From the NCBI GenBank assembly GCA_028281925.1, contig JANQIX010000029.1:18303-82302 (forward strand): a stretch of 64,000 nt of DNA, given 5' to 3'. The notes beneath the pieces are model-generated. The model saw only the letters and a program-made list of their open reading frames with translations. It did not search any database and was not told the DNA's origin. Shown piece by piece: positions 1 through 8,480 of this stretch; within the stretch, counting starts at the first letter, position 1, and the number at the start of each line of letters is the position of its first letter. The DNA is from Alphaproteobacteria bacterium (lineage in GTDB: Bacteria > Pseudomonadota > Alphaproteobacteria > DSM-16000 > Inquilinaceae). A program made the translations under genes and the position numbers.

Positions 1-194
1 CGTTGGCAATCGATACGCCGCAGCTGATCCTTGAGGCGGCAGACGCAGACCCGCGGCCGCCGATCGGCGGCCAGACGCGACTGGACATCCCCAACAACCA
101 CCTGCAATACGCCATCACTTGGTTCGGCTTGGCCGGCGTTCTGGTAGTGATCTTCGTCCTCTACCAGCTACGGCGCGGCCGCGAGGAGCAGTGA
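1..194 (+). CDS. SURF1 family protein, C-terminal fragment (cut by window start)
   Basis: Only the last 64 or so codons lie in the window, and the reading frame is open to the left edge. The tail carries the pattern IPNNHLQYAITWFGLAG followed by a hydrophobic helix and a short basic end (LRRGREEQ), which is the C-terminal transmembrane segment typical of SURF1/Shy1 proteins. SURF1 is an inner-membrane factor for assembly of the haem a centre of cytochrome c oxidase. This fits the window's other respiratory genes, although haem A synthase sits 17 kb away. The first TTG in frame is not a real start. The M32 peptidase begins five bases after the stop, so the two may share a transcript. Confidence 0.85.
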   Translation, partial: LAIDTPQLILEAADADPRPPIGGQTRLDIPNNHLQYAITWFGLAGVLVVIFVLYQLRRGREEQ

Positions 195-199
195 GACCC

Positions 200-1720
200 A
201 TGCCCAACCCTGCCCCCAGTTTTGCCTATGAGGATCTGGAGAAGCGCTTCGCCCGTCTGTCGGGCGTCGATAACGCGCTCGGCATCCTCTACTGGGACCA
301 GGAAACCAACATGCCGGAAGGGTCGACCGAGATCCGCGGCGAAGCCCTGGCGACGCTGCAGGTGCTGTATCACGAGCTGCTGACCGATCCGGCCATGGGC
401 GACCAGCTCGGCGAGGCGGAAAGCGCAGGCGGGCTGGATGATTGGCAGCAGGCGAACCTGCGGGAGATGCGGCGCAAGTATCTCCATGCCACGGCTGTGC
501 CGTCGGAACTGGTCGAAGCGTCGACCAAGGCGGTCACGGCCTGTGAGGTGGCGTGGCGCTCGGCCCGCCGCGACAACGACTTCGCTGGCCTGAAGCCCCT
601 GTTGCAAGAGGTGCTGACGCTGACGCTGCGGATCGGCGAGGCTAAGGCCGCAGCGATGGGCCTGGATGTCTATGACGCGCTGCTGGATGAGTTCGAGCCG
701 GGCCTGCGGGCGAAAGAGATTGATCGCGTCTTCACCGATCTTGCCGCGTTCCTGCCTGACTTCACCGGCCGCGTGCTGGATTTTCAGGCCGGCCAGCCAG
801 CGCCCGAGCCGCTGACCGGCCCGTTTCCCGTCGAGGCGCAACGCCAGCTTGGCGTCACGATGATGCGCGCGGCCGGGTTTGACTTCACCCGTGGCCGGCT
901 CGACGTCAGCATGCACCCCTTCTGCGGCGGCGCCGACAACGATACGCGCATCACCACCCGCTATGACGAGGCCGATTTCACCAAGGCGTTGATGGGCGTG
1001 ATGCATGAAACCGGCCACGCCCTCTACGAACAGGGCCGGCCAGCGGCCTGGCTGGCCCAGCCCGTCGGGTCGTCCCGCGGCATGGCGGTGCATGAGAGCC
1101 AGTCCCTGTCGGTCGAGATGCAGGCTTGCCGCAGCCGCGAGTTCCTGCAATACGCCGCACCGCTGATGCGGGAGGCGTTCTCAGCCCATGCCGACACTGC
1201 CGGCCCCGCCTGGTCCGTCGACAACCTCTACCGGCTCTACACGAGGGTGGAACGGGGGCTGATCCGTGTGGACGCGGACGAGGTGACCTATCCCGCCCAT
1301 GTCATCCTGCGCTACCGGCTGGAGCGGGCCATGCTGGCCGGCGACCTGGCGCTGGGCGACCTGCCCGGCGCCTGGGCCGAGGGCATGGCGGAACTGGTGG
1401 GTATCGTGCCGCCGGACGACCGCGACGGCTGCCTGCAGGACATCCACTGGCCCGGCGGAGCCTGGGCCTATTTCCCCACCTACACACTCGGCGCCATGAT
1501 CGCCGCCCAGCTGTTCGACGCCGCCTGCCGGGACGAGCCTGACCTGCTGCCGGCGCTTTCCCGCGGCGACTTCTCGCCCTTCATCGGCTGGATGCGCCGC
1601 AACGTGCACGCCCAAGGCTCCAGCAAGACCAGCACCGACCTGCTGACCGCCGCCACCGGCCGCCCGCTCGATCCGGAGGTCTTCAAGGCGCATCTGGCGC
1701 GGCGGTATCTCGACGGCTGA
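200..1720 (+). CDS. carboxypeptidase M32 (carboxypeptidase Taq family)
   Basis: A 506-residue cytosolic zinc metallocarboxypeptidase that removes C-terminal residues from peptides. The M32 zinc motif HETGH is at residues 269-273 (GVMHETGHALYEQG), followed by the family patterns VHESQS and DADEVTYPAHVILRY. The length matches the family's usual 490-510 residues. I chose the ATG at 200 because homologous sequence begins there (YEDLEKRFARL) and because the longer open frame from 119 runs inside the SURF1 gene. The motif GAGGAGCAG in the end of SURF1 could serve as ribosome site. No signal peptide is visible. The gene is followed by about 100 bases without a clear terminator and then by the iron-box promoter. 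Confidence 0.93.
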   Translation: MPNPAPSFAYEDLEKRFARLSGVDNALGILYWDQETNMPEGSTEIRGEALATLQVLYHELLTDPAMGDQLGEAESAGGLDDWQQANLREMRRKYLHATAVPSELVEASTKAVTACEVAWRSARRDNDFAGLKPLLQEVLTLTLRIGEAKAAAMGLDVYDALLDEFEPGLRAKEIDRVFTDLAAFLPDFTGRVLDFQAGQPAPEPLTGPFPVEAQRQLGVTMMRAAGFDFTRGRLDVSMHPFCGGADNDTRITTRYDEADFTKALMGVMHETGHALYEQGRPAAWLAQPVGSSRGMAVHESQSLSVEMQACRSREFLQYAAPLMREAFSAHADTAGPAWSVDNLYRLYTRVERGLIRVDADEVTYPAHVILRYRLERAMLAGDLALGDLPGAWAEGMAELVGIVPPDDRDGCLQDIHWPGGAWAYFPTYTLGAMIAAQLFDAACRDEPDLLPALSRGDFSPFIGWMRRNVHAQGSSKTSTDLLTAATGRPLDPEVFKAHLARRYLDG

Positions 1721-1823
1721 CCGGGTTCGCTCGGCCTGCGGCCCCGACGAAGTCTTTTCCAGACTCCACCCGGTAGCGTTCCGCCTGCAAAAAGGCTCCC
1801 GCCACAACAAGGGATTTCTGCGA

Positions 1824-1863
1824 ATGCGAGTGACTTGCATCTAGATGTCTTTGCCCCTAACCT
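1824..1863 (+). promoter_or_regulatory. Fur/Irr-like operator overlapping a promoter for the imelysin operon
   Basis: Positions 1824-1840 read ATGCGAGTGACTTGCAT, a 17-bp palindrome with a single mismatched pair around a central base (ATGCrAGTsACTyGCAT). TGC...GCA arms of this kind are used by Fur/Mur and related iron regulators in alphaproteobacteria. The right arm overlaps a candidate -35 (TTGCAT, 1835-1840), with a candidate -10 (TAACCT, 1858-1863) 17 bases on. Binding there would block the promoter. It lies 74 bases upstream of an imelysin gene, a family often iron-regulated. The palindrome is seen directly; which regulator binds it is inference. Confidence 0.55.
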
Positions 1864-1913
1864 CCAGATCACGAAATGCGGACACCGCAAGAAGCGCTAT
1901 GAGGGGGCGGATC

Positions 1914-3179
1914 ATGAGGCGGATCTTGGTCGTGGCGGGCTTAGGCGTGCTCGTTGCCAGTAACGCGGAGGCGGCGACGGATGCCAGCGCAGTGCTCGAC
2001 ACTTATGCCGACATCGCGCATGCCATGTACGAAGACGCGCTGGCCGATGCCCGGCGGGTGCAGGCCGCGGTGGAGGAACTGACGTCCAACCCGTCGGACG
2101 CGACGCTGCAGGCCGCGCGTGAGACCTGGATCGAAGCCCGTCGTCCCTACCAGCAGACGGAAGTCTACCGCTTCGGCAACGCGGCCGTGGACGACTGGGA
2201 AGGCCGCGTCAATGCCTGGCCGCTGGACGAGGGTCTGCTGGACTATGTCGACGAGGCGTATTACGGCACCGAGAGCGATGAGAACCTGCTCTATTCCGCC
2301 AACGTGATCGCCAACCCCACGCTTCAGTTCGGCGGTGAGACCATTGACGCGAGTGCAATCACCAAAGAGCTGCTGGCCGATGTGCTGCAAGAGGCGGACA
2401 ACATCGAGGCCAACGTTGCCACCGGGTACCACGCCATCGAGTTCCTGCTGTGGGGCCAGGACCTGAACGGGACGGGGCCGGGGGCGGGCGATCGTCCGCA
2501 TACGGATTTCGATCCGGCCAACTGCACCGGCGGAAATTGCGAGCGGCGCGTCGACTACCTGGTCACGGTCACCGATCTCTTGGTCGACGATCTGGAAGAG
2601 ATGGTGGGCCTCTGGGCCGATGGCGGCGAAGCTCGTCTGGCCGTCACCGATGGGCCGGTTGAGGACGGGCTGACCGCCATTGTCACCGGGCTCGGCAGCC
2701 TTTCCTATGGCGAGCTGGCGGGCGAGCGAATGCAGCTGGGCCTGCTGCTGCACGACCCGGAGGAGGAGCATGACTGCTTCGCCGACAACACCCACGAGTC
2801 GCACTATTTCAATCAGGTGGGCATGATCGCCATCTACAACGCCAACTATGAGCGGATCGATGGCTCGGTTGTCTCCGGCCCGTCGCTCTCGGATCTGGTC
2901 GCAGAGGCCGAGCCGGCGCTGGACGAGCGGGTCAAGGCAGATATGGCGGCCACCTATGCGGCCATGGATGTGATGATGGAGACCGCTCAGGGCGGTATGG
3001 CCTATGACCAGATGCTGGGCGAGGGGAACGACGAGGGCAACCGGATCCTCCAGGATGTCATCGACGGCTTGATCGTTCAGGCCGAAGGCTTCGAACTGGT
3101 CGTCGCCGCGCTCGACCTGTCGCTGATCGATTTCGAGGGCTCAGACAGTCTGGACGACCCCGACGCCGTATTCGAGTGA
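1914..3179 (+). CDS. imelysin family protein (IrpA-like, peptidase M75 fold), first copy
   Basis: A 421-residue exported protein of the imelysin/ICMP family, which is linked to iron uptake and resembles EfeO. Residues 1-21 are a signal peptide (MRRILVVAGLGVLVASNAEAA). The family's GxHxxE metal motif is present as GYHAIE at residues 171-176 followed by FLLWGQD. The start at 1914 is preceded by a purine-rich GGGGGCGG; starts at 1845 or 1899 are possible but would bury the signal peptide. It is the first gene of a four-gene run: imelysin, di-haem oxidoreductase, second imelysin, DUF1513 protein. Despite the name, peptidase activity is doubtful; a periplasmic metal-binding role is more likely. 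Confidence 0.9.
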   Translation: MRRILVVAGLGVLVASNAEAATDASAVLDTYADIAHAMYEDALADARRVQAAVEELTSNPSDATLQAARETWIEARRPYQQTEVYRFGNAAVDDWEGRVNAWPLDEGLLDYVDEAYYGTESDENLLYSANVIANPTLQFGGETIDASAITKELLADVLQEADNIEANVATGYHAIEFLLWGQDLNGTGPGAGDRPHTDFDPANCTGGNCERRVDYLVTVTDLLVDDLEEMVGLWADGGEARLAVTDGPVEDGLTAIVTGLGSLSYGELAGERMQLGLLLHDPEEEHDCFADNTHESHYFNQVGMIAIYNANYERIDGSVVSGPSLSDLVAEAEPALDERVKADMAATYAAMDVMMETAQGGMAYDQMLGEGNDEGNRILQDVIDGLIVQAEGFELVVAALDLSLIDFEGSDSLDDPDAVFE

Positions 3180-3198
3180 TCGGACCACCTGGTATTGA

Positions 3199-3227
3199 GG
3201 CGGGGCGCGTCGTCAGGCCACCCCGCC
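3199..3227 (+). promoter_or_regulatory. intergenic hairpin between imelysin and di-haem oxidoreductase
   Basis: GGCGGGG (3199-3205) and CCCCGCC (3221-3227) form a perfect seven-pair GC stem with a 15-base loop, 19 bases after the imelysin stop codon. There is no T-tract, so it is more likely an mRNA-stabilising or partial termination element within the operon than a full terminator. Confidence 0.4.
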
Positions 3228-3265
3228 ACCCTGTTGCCCGGGCGCTCGCTGTCGCCGCATAAGGT

Positions 3266-3306
3266 GGGCGTCCCGGATTCTCTCCCGTGGCCTCTGGGGA
3301 ACGCCC
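3266..3306 (+). promoter_or_regulatory. hairpin covering the ribosome site of the di-haem oxidoreductase gene
   Basis: GGGCGT (3266-3271) pairs perfectly with ACGCCC (3301-3306), which ends directly at the GTG start at 3307. The adjacent CCC (3272-3274) can pair with part of GGGGA (3296-3300), the only Shine-Dalgarno-like sequence for that gene. Translation of the haem protein may therefore be restrained until the stem opens. The pairing is visible; the regulatory effect is inferred. Confidence 0.35.
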
Positions 3307-4776
3307 GTGGTCATTCGCGCAATCCTGATCGTCTTTGCCATCTTCACCGTTCCGGCGGTGGCCAGTGTCCTTGAGGTCACACGGCCGACGACGGATTTCT
3401 CCTCAGCCGAGCGTTACGAGAACAACCCCGGCGGTGCTGCGACCTTCCGCGGCTCCGTGACGCGAAACGCCTTCTCCCAGCCCTCCGCCAACTTGACATT
3501 CGCCGACCGGGCGACGTTCAACATCGGCAATGCCATCTTCCGGCGCGTCTGGGTCTCCGCACCAGCCTCGACCCAGGCTTCGGACGGGCTGGGGCCGCTG
3601 TTCAACGCGCGGTCCTGCCAGCGCTGCCATCTGAAGGACGGCCGCGGCCATCCGCCCGAGGGCAACCATCCGGACGATGTCGCCGTGTCGATGCTGATGC
3701 GCCTCAGCATTCCGCCGCAGAGCGACGAAGATCGGGCACTGTTGGAGAGCGGTGCCGCCAGCGTGATCTCGGAGCCCGTCTATGGCGGTCAGCTGCAGGA
3801 CGTGGCGATCCAGGGCCACACGATCGAAGGGCGTATTCACACGGAGTGGGAAGAAGTGCCGGTCGCGCTTGCCGGTGGCGAGATCGTGCAACTGCGCCGG
3901 CCGACCTACAGCGTCACCGATCTCGGTTACGGCGACATGCACCCGGACGTCATGATGTCGGTGCGCGTGGCGCCGCCGATGATCGGTCTGGGGCTCTTGG
4001 AATACATCGACGAGGCTGACATCCTGGCCCATGCCGACCCTGACGACAGCGACGGGGACGGCATCTCCGGCCGGGCGAACTATGTCTGGAGCGTCGTGAA
4101 CGACGAGTTGATGCTGGGACGCTTCGGTTGGAAGGCCAATCAGCCGACCCTGTTGGAGCAGATCTCCGGCGCGTTTTCCGGCGATTTGGGGATCTCCACG
4201 CCAGTGTTCCCCGATGCCTGGGGCGAGTGCACGGAGGCGCAGACAGCCTGCCGGTCGGCCATCCACGGAGACTCACCGCAGTACGAAGACGTCGAAGTGC
4301 CGACGGAGCTTATGGACACGTTGCTGTTCTACAGCCGCCATCTTGCAGTGCCGGGGCGGCGCGACGTGGACGACCCGACCGTGCTGGAAGGCAAGCGCTT
4401 GTTCTACGAAACCGGCTGCGTTGCCTGCCATGTGCCGAAATTCGTCACCCGCCGGGACGAAAGCGAACCTGCGCTCTCATATCAGCTGATCTGGCCCTAC
4501 ACCGACCTGCTGCTGCACGACATGGGCGAAGGCTTGGCGGACAATCGGCCGGACGGCCTGGCATCGGGAAGCGAATGGCGCACACCACCGCTTTGGGGCA
4601 TCGGCCTGACCGAGACCGTCAGCGGCCATACCTATTTCCTGCATGACGGCCGGGCCCGTTCTCTGACGGAAGCCATCCTGTGGCATGGCGGTGAAGCCCA
4701 ACCCATGCGCGATGCCTTTGCCGCCATGACGCCGGAGCAGCGGCACGCGATGATCACCTTCCTGGAGTCGCTGTGA
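3307..4776 (+). CDS. di-haem oxidoreductase family protein (DHOR, DUF1111), c-type cytochrome
   Basis: A 489-residue periplasmic protein with an N-terminal signal peptide (ends near AVASV) and two c-type haem motifs, CQRCH at residues 104-108 and CVACH at 371-375. This layout is that of the putative thiol/di-haem oxidoreductase family that travels with imelysins. A DPDDSDGDGISG stretch near residue 245 is a likely calcium-binding loop. The GTG start is supported by the signal peptide and an upstream GGGGA. The stop overlaps the next start (GTGA at 4773), so the two are translationally coupled. Its substrate is unknown; a redox role in periplasmic iron handling is inferred from the neighbours. 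Confidence 0.9.
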   Translation: MVIRAILIVFAIFTVPAVASVLEVTRPTTDFSSAERYENNPGGAATFRGSVTRNAFSQPSANLTFADRATFNIGNAIFRRVWVSAPASTQASDGLGPLFNARSCQRCHLKDGRGHPPEGNHPDDVAVSMLMRLSIPPQSDEDRALLESGAASVISEPVYGGQLQDVAIQGHTIEGRIHTEWEEVPVALAGGEIVQLRRPTYSVTDLGYGDMHPDVMMSVRVAPPMIGLGLLEYIDEADILAHADPDDSDGDGISGRANYVWSVVNDELMLGRFGWKANQPTLLEQISGAFSGDLGISTPVFPDAWGECTEAQTACRSAIHGDSPQYEDVEVPTELMDTLLFYSRHLAVPGRRDVDDPTVLEGKRLFYETGCVACHVPKFVTRRDESEPALSYQLIWPYTDLLLHDMGEGLADNRPDGLASGSEWRTPPLWGIGLTETVSGHTYFLHDGRARSLTEAILWHGGEAQPMRDAFAAMTPEQRHAMITFLESL

Positions 4777-5876
4777 GACCTGACGCGCGCCCCATCGTCC
4801 GCGCCCTGCTGGCGCTGGGCTGTCTGCTGTTCGCCGCCCCGGGGCACGCGCAGCCGCTGCCGGCGGAGCTCTATGATCGCCTGAACGTGGACATCGTCCG
4901 CGACCAGGTGATCCCCGGCTATCGGCAGCTGGAAGCAGAGACAGCCGGTCTGCGTGAGGCGGCGGCTGCCTATTGCGGTCAGCCTGTCGATACCGCCTTT
5001 GAAGATCTGATCGCGCGCTACCACGGCACCTTCGACGCCTGGATGGGCGTGCAGTGGCTGACCTTCGGCCCGGCGAAGGATCTCATGCGGTTCCAGCGCA
5101 TGCAGTTCTGGCCGGACAGCCGCAACCGCGTGTCCCGGCAGTTGTCCAGCCTGCTGGCAAACCCGCGCGAGGACCTTCTGGATCCCGACGTTCTTGCCGA
5201 GGCCAGCGTCGCCCTTCAGGGTTTCCCCGCGCTGGAGCGCCTGTTGTTCGGCGACGACCCGCTGCTGGCCGACACCTATAGCTGCGCGCTGACGATCGCG
5301 ATCACGGCCAATCTGGCCACGATCGCCGCAGACTTGGCATTGGCCTGGGACCCGCTGCCGGATGTGCCGGAGGAAAGCGCGCGTGCCGCGATCGACGCCC
5401 TCGGCTATGCGGAGCCCGCAGCCTTCACCAGCGAACTCTATCAGACGCTCTACCAGCATCTTGAAGCGATCGTGACGCTGAAGCTTGCGCGGCCGATCGG
5501 CGAGACGCTTGAGGAGGCACGACCCCGCCGCGGCGAGTCCTGGCGAAGCGGTCGCTCTGTCCGGAACATCCACCTGAACCTGCTGGCCATACGCGGCGTT
5601 ATCGATAACAGCGATGCGCTTGGCTTTGCCGATATCGTTGCCGATACCGCCGGCCGGAACGACGTCGCCAAAGCCCTCAGAGACGCGATCGCCGAGGCCA
5701 TCGCCAAGGCCGAGCTCCTTGACGCGCCGCTTGAGGAGACATTGGTCGACCCGTCGCTGCGGCCGGACTTCGTCCGGCTGATCACAGCGGCAAACACGGC
5801 GCGGGAACGGGTAGCCATCGGAGTTGGCGAGGCCATGGGCCTGCTGGTGGGTTTCAACAGCCTGGACGGAGACTGA
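4773..5876 (+). CDS. imelysin family protein, second copy
   Basis: A 367-residue exported protein with a signal peptide (residues 1-26, ending GHAQP) and an imelysin-like helical body (YHGTFDAWMGVQWLTFGP near residues 81-97). It lacks the GxHxxE motif of the first copy, so it belongs to the divergent imelysin branch that accompanies the di-haem oxidoreductase. It starts with GTG overlapping the previous stop, and its own stop overlaps the next ATG (TGATG at 5874-5878). Tight coupling on both sides argues that the three proteins act together. Exact role unknown. Confidence 0.85.
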   Translation: MRPDARPIVRALLALGCLLFAAPGHAQPLPAELYDRLNVDIVRDQVIPGYRQLEAETAGLREAAAAYCGQPVDTAFEDLIARYHGTFDAWMGVQWLTFGPAKDLMRFQRMQFWPDSRNRVSRQLSSLLANPREDLLDPDVLAEASVALQGFPALERLLFGDDPLLADTYSCALTIAITANLATIAADLALAWDPLPDVPEESARAAIDALGYAEPAAFTSELYQTLYQHLEAIVTLKLARPIGETLEEARPRRGESWRSGRSVRNIHLNLLAIRGVIDNSDALGFADIVADTAGRNDVAKALRDAIAEAIAKAELLDAPLEETLVDPSLRPDFVRLITAANTARERVAIGVGEAMGLLVGFNSLDGD

Positions 5877-7000
5877 TGGCGATCGGCCGGCGGCCTGTCC
5901 TGTCGGGCTTGGCCTGCGTCGCTGCGGCATCGCCGTTGACCGCTATAGGTGCCGATGTCGGGGCGGAGCCCGGGGCGACGTATTGGAGCAGCGGCCAGTC
6001 GTTTGCCGGTCAGAACTATGTGGCCGGTGTCGACGCGTCCGGCACCCTCGTCGGCCAAGCGCCGCTTCCGGACCGGGGGCACGCTTTGACGGCCCGACCA
6101 GGTGGCGGTGAGGCCGTCATGTGCGCGCGCCGCCCCGGCACGTTCATGGCCGTGGTGGACCTGAGGTCGGGCAGAGTCGACCGCATGGTGGAAAGCCCTG
6201 ACGGCCGCCATTTCCAGGGACACGCCGTCTATGCAAGCAACGGTCGCCTGCTGTTCGCGACAGAGAACGATTTCGCCGACGGTCGTGGCGTGATCGGCAT
6301 CTATGACGCAGCCGACGGCTACACCCGCGTCGGAGAGATGTCGAGTCACGAGATCGGCCCCCACGACATTGCGATGGCGCCGTCTGGCGATGCGCTGATC
6401 GTCGCCAATGGCGGCATCCTGACCCACCCCGATTTCGGCCGCGCCAAGCAGAACCTGGACACCATGGCCCCGTCGCTGGCCCTGATCGATCCCCGCGACG
6501 GCAGCCTGCTAGCCGAACACCGTCTTCCCGCGGACCTGCACCAGCTCAGCATACGCCACCTGGCAGTCCGCCCCGACGGCGCGATCGCAGCGGCAATGCA
6601 ATACGAGGGGCCGGAGACCGATCGGCCGCCGCTGGTCGGCCTGCTGCGCGGTTCGGGACCGATTCGGCTGTTGAGCGCGCCGGAGCCGGTGCAGACACAG
6701 ATGGCAAACTATTGCGGCAGCGTCACCTTCGACGCGACAGGCATGGTGTTCGCTGCCAGCAGCCCGCGCGGCGGAATCATCACGTTCTGGGACGCAGGCG
6801 CGGGTGGCTATCTCGCCGAGGCGCAGGTGCCCGACGGCTGCGGCGTCGCCCCGGACGGCACCGTTGGTGGCTTCATGATTTCCAGTGGCTTAGGCGGCCA
6901 CTGGCGCTTCAGCGTTGTTGATGGTGGCCTGGGCCGCCTGGGCGGCATCGGCGCTCCAATCGTCCGCTGGGACAACCACATGACGCGCGTGTCAGCCTGA
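5876..7000 (+). CDS. DUF1513 domain-containing protein, probable Tat-exported beta-propeller
   Basis: A 374-residue protein matching the DUF1513 family that closes imelysin/di-haem oxidoreductase clusters. The N-terminus (GRRPVLSG followed by a hydrophobic stretch ending TAIGA) looks like a twin-arginine signal. The body contains repeated short beta-strand patterns such as YDAADGYTRVGEM and GPHDIAMAPSGDALIVANGG, consistent with a seven-bladed propeller. A Tat signal suggests it folds, perhaps with a cofactor, before export. Its ATG overlaps the preceding stop. Function is not established; the operon suggests periplasmic iron or copper metabolism. Confidence 0.85.
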   Translation: MAIGRRPVLSGLACVAAASPLTAIGADVGAEPGATYWSSGQSFAGQNYVAGVDASGTLVGQAPLPDRGHALTARPGGGEAVMCARRPGTFMAVVDLRSGRVDRMVESPDGRHFQGHAVYASNGRLLFATENDFADGRGVIGIYDAADGYTRVGEMSSHEIGPHDIAMAPSGDALIVANGGILTHPDFGRAKQNLDTMAPSLALIDPRDGSLLAEHRLPADLHQLSIRHLAVRPDGAIAAAMQYEGPETDRPPLVGLLRGSGPIRLLSAPEPVQTQMANYCGSVTFDATGMVFAASSPRGGIITFWDAGAGGYLAEAQVPDGCGVAPDGTVGGFMISSGLGGHWRFSVVDGGLGRLGGIGAPIVRWDNHMTRVSA

Positions 7001-7017
7001 CATTGCGCGACGGGTAT

Positions 7018-7037
7018 CAGGGGCTTCGCCGCCTCTG
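7018..7037 (+). terminator. weak hairpin after the iron operon
   Basis: CAGGGGC (7018-7024) and GCCTCTG (7031-7037) form a seven-pair stem (one G-T pair) with a six-base loop, 18 bases past the DUF1513 stop and facing the convergent LysR gene. There is no T-run, so termination efficiency is uncertain. Confidence 0.3.
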
Positions 7038-7115
7038 CGATGCGGATGGCAAGGCCTAGAGCGCTTAAGGGTGGCTGGCTCAGCTGCGCGAGTTCACCTT
7101 TGCGCTGCGCGCCCA

Positions 7116-8054
7116 TCAACGGTCTGCATCGATCAGCAGTGCCTTCTTCTTACCTTTGAATCCCCGATACCGTGCCGGCGCCGGGACTTCGGACATCAGC
7201 CATTCGCGAAAGGCCGTGATGCGCGGAGCGTCGGCCAGGGTGTCCCGGATCACCAAAGCATAGGCGCCTGTGGTGACCGGCGGGGTCAGCAACGGTGTTA
7301 CGAGAATGCCGTGGCGCAGTTCGGTTTCCACGAAGTCCCACGCGACCAGGGCGACGCCGGACCCCGTGCTGGCCGCCTGCACGGCGATGCAATCGTGCTC
7401 GAAGACCAGGCCGTCTTCCAGTGGCAGGTCCGGCACGCCGGTGACCTGGGTCCATACCCGCCAGTCCCAGCCGTCTTTGGTGTTCAATAGCAGCCGGCAG
7501 CGACGCAGGTCCTCTGGCGTCTCGATCGCGCCGATCCTGGCTAGATAGCTGGGGGAACAGACGGCGACTGCCCGTTCAAGAAAGAAATACGCCAGCGGCG
7601 CGCCAAGCTGGACATCGCGGCGAAAGGTGATGCCCAGATCGAAATCCTCGCGAGCGAAGTCTACCTCGTCAGACGCCGTGGTCAGGCGAACCTCGATGTC
7701 AGGGTGCCGCTCCTGAAACCGGTGGAGGCGCGGGATAAGCCACATCAGGCCGAAGCTGGTGCGGGCTTTCACGCGCAGTAGACCCTGGTCACTCACTAGC
7801 CTGTCTGCTGCGTCGGCGATGGTGTCGAAGGCGCCGGTCAGCACCGGCAGCAAGCGCTGCCCCTCGGCCGTCAGGTGCACCTCACGATGGCTGCGGCGAA
7901 ACAGGGCGAGGCCCAGATGCTGTTCCAGTGCCTTCACCTGGCGGCTGACAGCTGCCTGGGTGACGTGCAGCTCGTCGGCTGCGCGGCTGATGCTCTGGTG
8001 ACGGGCTGCGGCCTCAAACGCGCGCAAGGCCGTCAGCGGCGGTAGACGTCGCAT
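7116..8054 (-). CDS. LysR family transcriptional regulator, GcvA-like
   Basis: A 312-residue DNA-binding regulator. The N-terminal winged helix-turn-helix (RRLPPLTALRAFEAAARH, then SISRAADELHVTQAAVSRQ) has the GcvA subgroup signature, followed by a two-lobed periplasmic-binding-fold effector domain (about residues 90-300). I start it at the ATG at 8054; the open frame extends upstream but homologous sequence begins at MRRLPP. It is divergent from a small gene at 8216 and lies next to the gcv operon. Many GcvA-like proteins have nothing to do with glycine, and the gcv operon here is already riboswitch-controlled, so its target may be the divergent small gene. Confidence 0.9.
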   Translation of the reverse strand: MRRLPPLTALRAFEAAARHQSISRAADELHVTQAAVSRQVKALEQHLGLALFRRSHREVHLTAEGQRLLPVLTGAFDTIADAADRLVSDQGLLRVKARTSFGLMWLIPRLHRFQERHPDIEVRLTTASDEVDFAREDFDLGITFRRDVQLGAPLAYFFLERAVAVCSPSYLARIGAIETPEDLRRCRLLLNTKDGWDWRVWTQVTGVPDLPLEDGLVFEHDCIAVQAASTGSGVALVAWDFVETELRHGILVTPLLTPPVTTGAYALVIRDTLADAPRITAFREWLMSEVPAPARYRGFKGKKKALLIDADR

Positions 8055-8215
8055 GGCTCTGCATGACTTTTGGTAAGGCAGAGGGCCAGGATAAATCGAT
8101 TGAGCGACACGGGGCAACCGACGATTTCTGTGATCATGAGATGATGGACGCGCGCTCACAGAGCGGCAGCGTAACTTAGACTCAAGCTGTCACAGATCTG
8201 CAAAGGAGTGTCTCA

Positions 8216-8476
8216 ATGGCCGTTTTTATCGCGCCCACTGTGCCGTTCGTCCGTACCGATCAGCATCATAACGATTCCGTAACGGTCGGTTGGCCGACGG
8301 CGTTCGGCGCTGCTGTCGGGCGCGCCTTTGGTGTGTTGAGCCACAAGGGGCGCCCCAGCACCCAGGCTGAGCATCTACCGGGCGCCAAGCTGGGCGATGC
8401 CGGCGTCAGCCGTGCCGAGGTGACCCGGGACCGGCCTACTGGGTACGACCGCGGCATCGACGCCGGACGCCGGTGA
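8216..8476 (+). CDS. small protein of unknown function, divergent from the LysR regulator
   Basis: An 86-residue hydrophilic protein that I do not recognise. It has a strong ribosome site (AAAGGAG eight bases before the ATG), starts 161 bases from the divergent LysR start, and is followed at once by a GC-rich hairpin with a pyrimidine-rich tail. These three signs support a real, independently transcribed unit. The sequence is rich in His, Asp, Arg and Gly, with a hydrophobic centre (WPTAFGAAVGRAFGVL) and a charged, probably disordered C-terminus. There is no signal peptide and no clear domain. LysR proteins often control a divergent neighbour, so it is likely regulated by that gene's product. 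Confidence 0.6.
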   Translation: MAVFIAPTVPFVRTDQHHNDSVTVGWPTAFGAAVGRAFGVLSHKGRPSTQAEHLPGAKLGDAGVSRAEVTRDRPTGYDRGIDAGRR

Positions 8477-8480
8477 GGAG

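Noticed and set aside
161..1150. Long open frame (329 codons) antisense to the M32 peptidase gene
   Set aside because: It lies opposite a strongly conserved gene, has low-complexity Arg/Gly/His-rich translation and no family resemblance. High GC makes such shadows common here.
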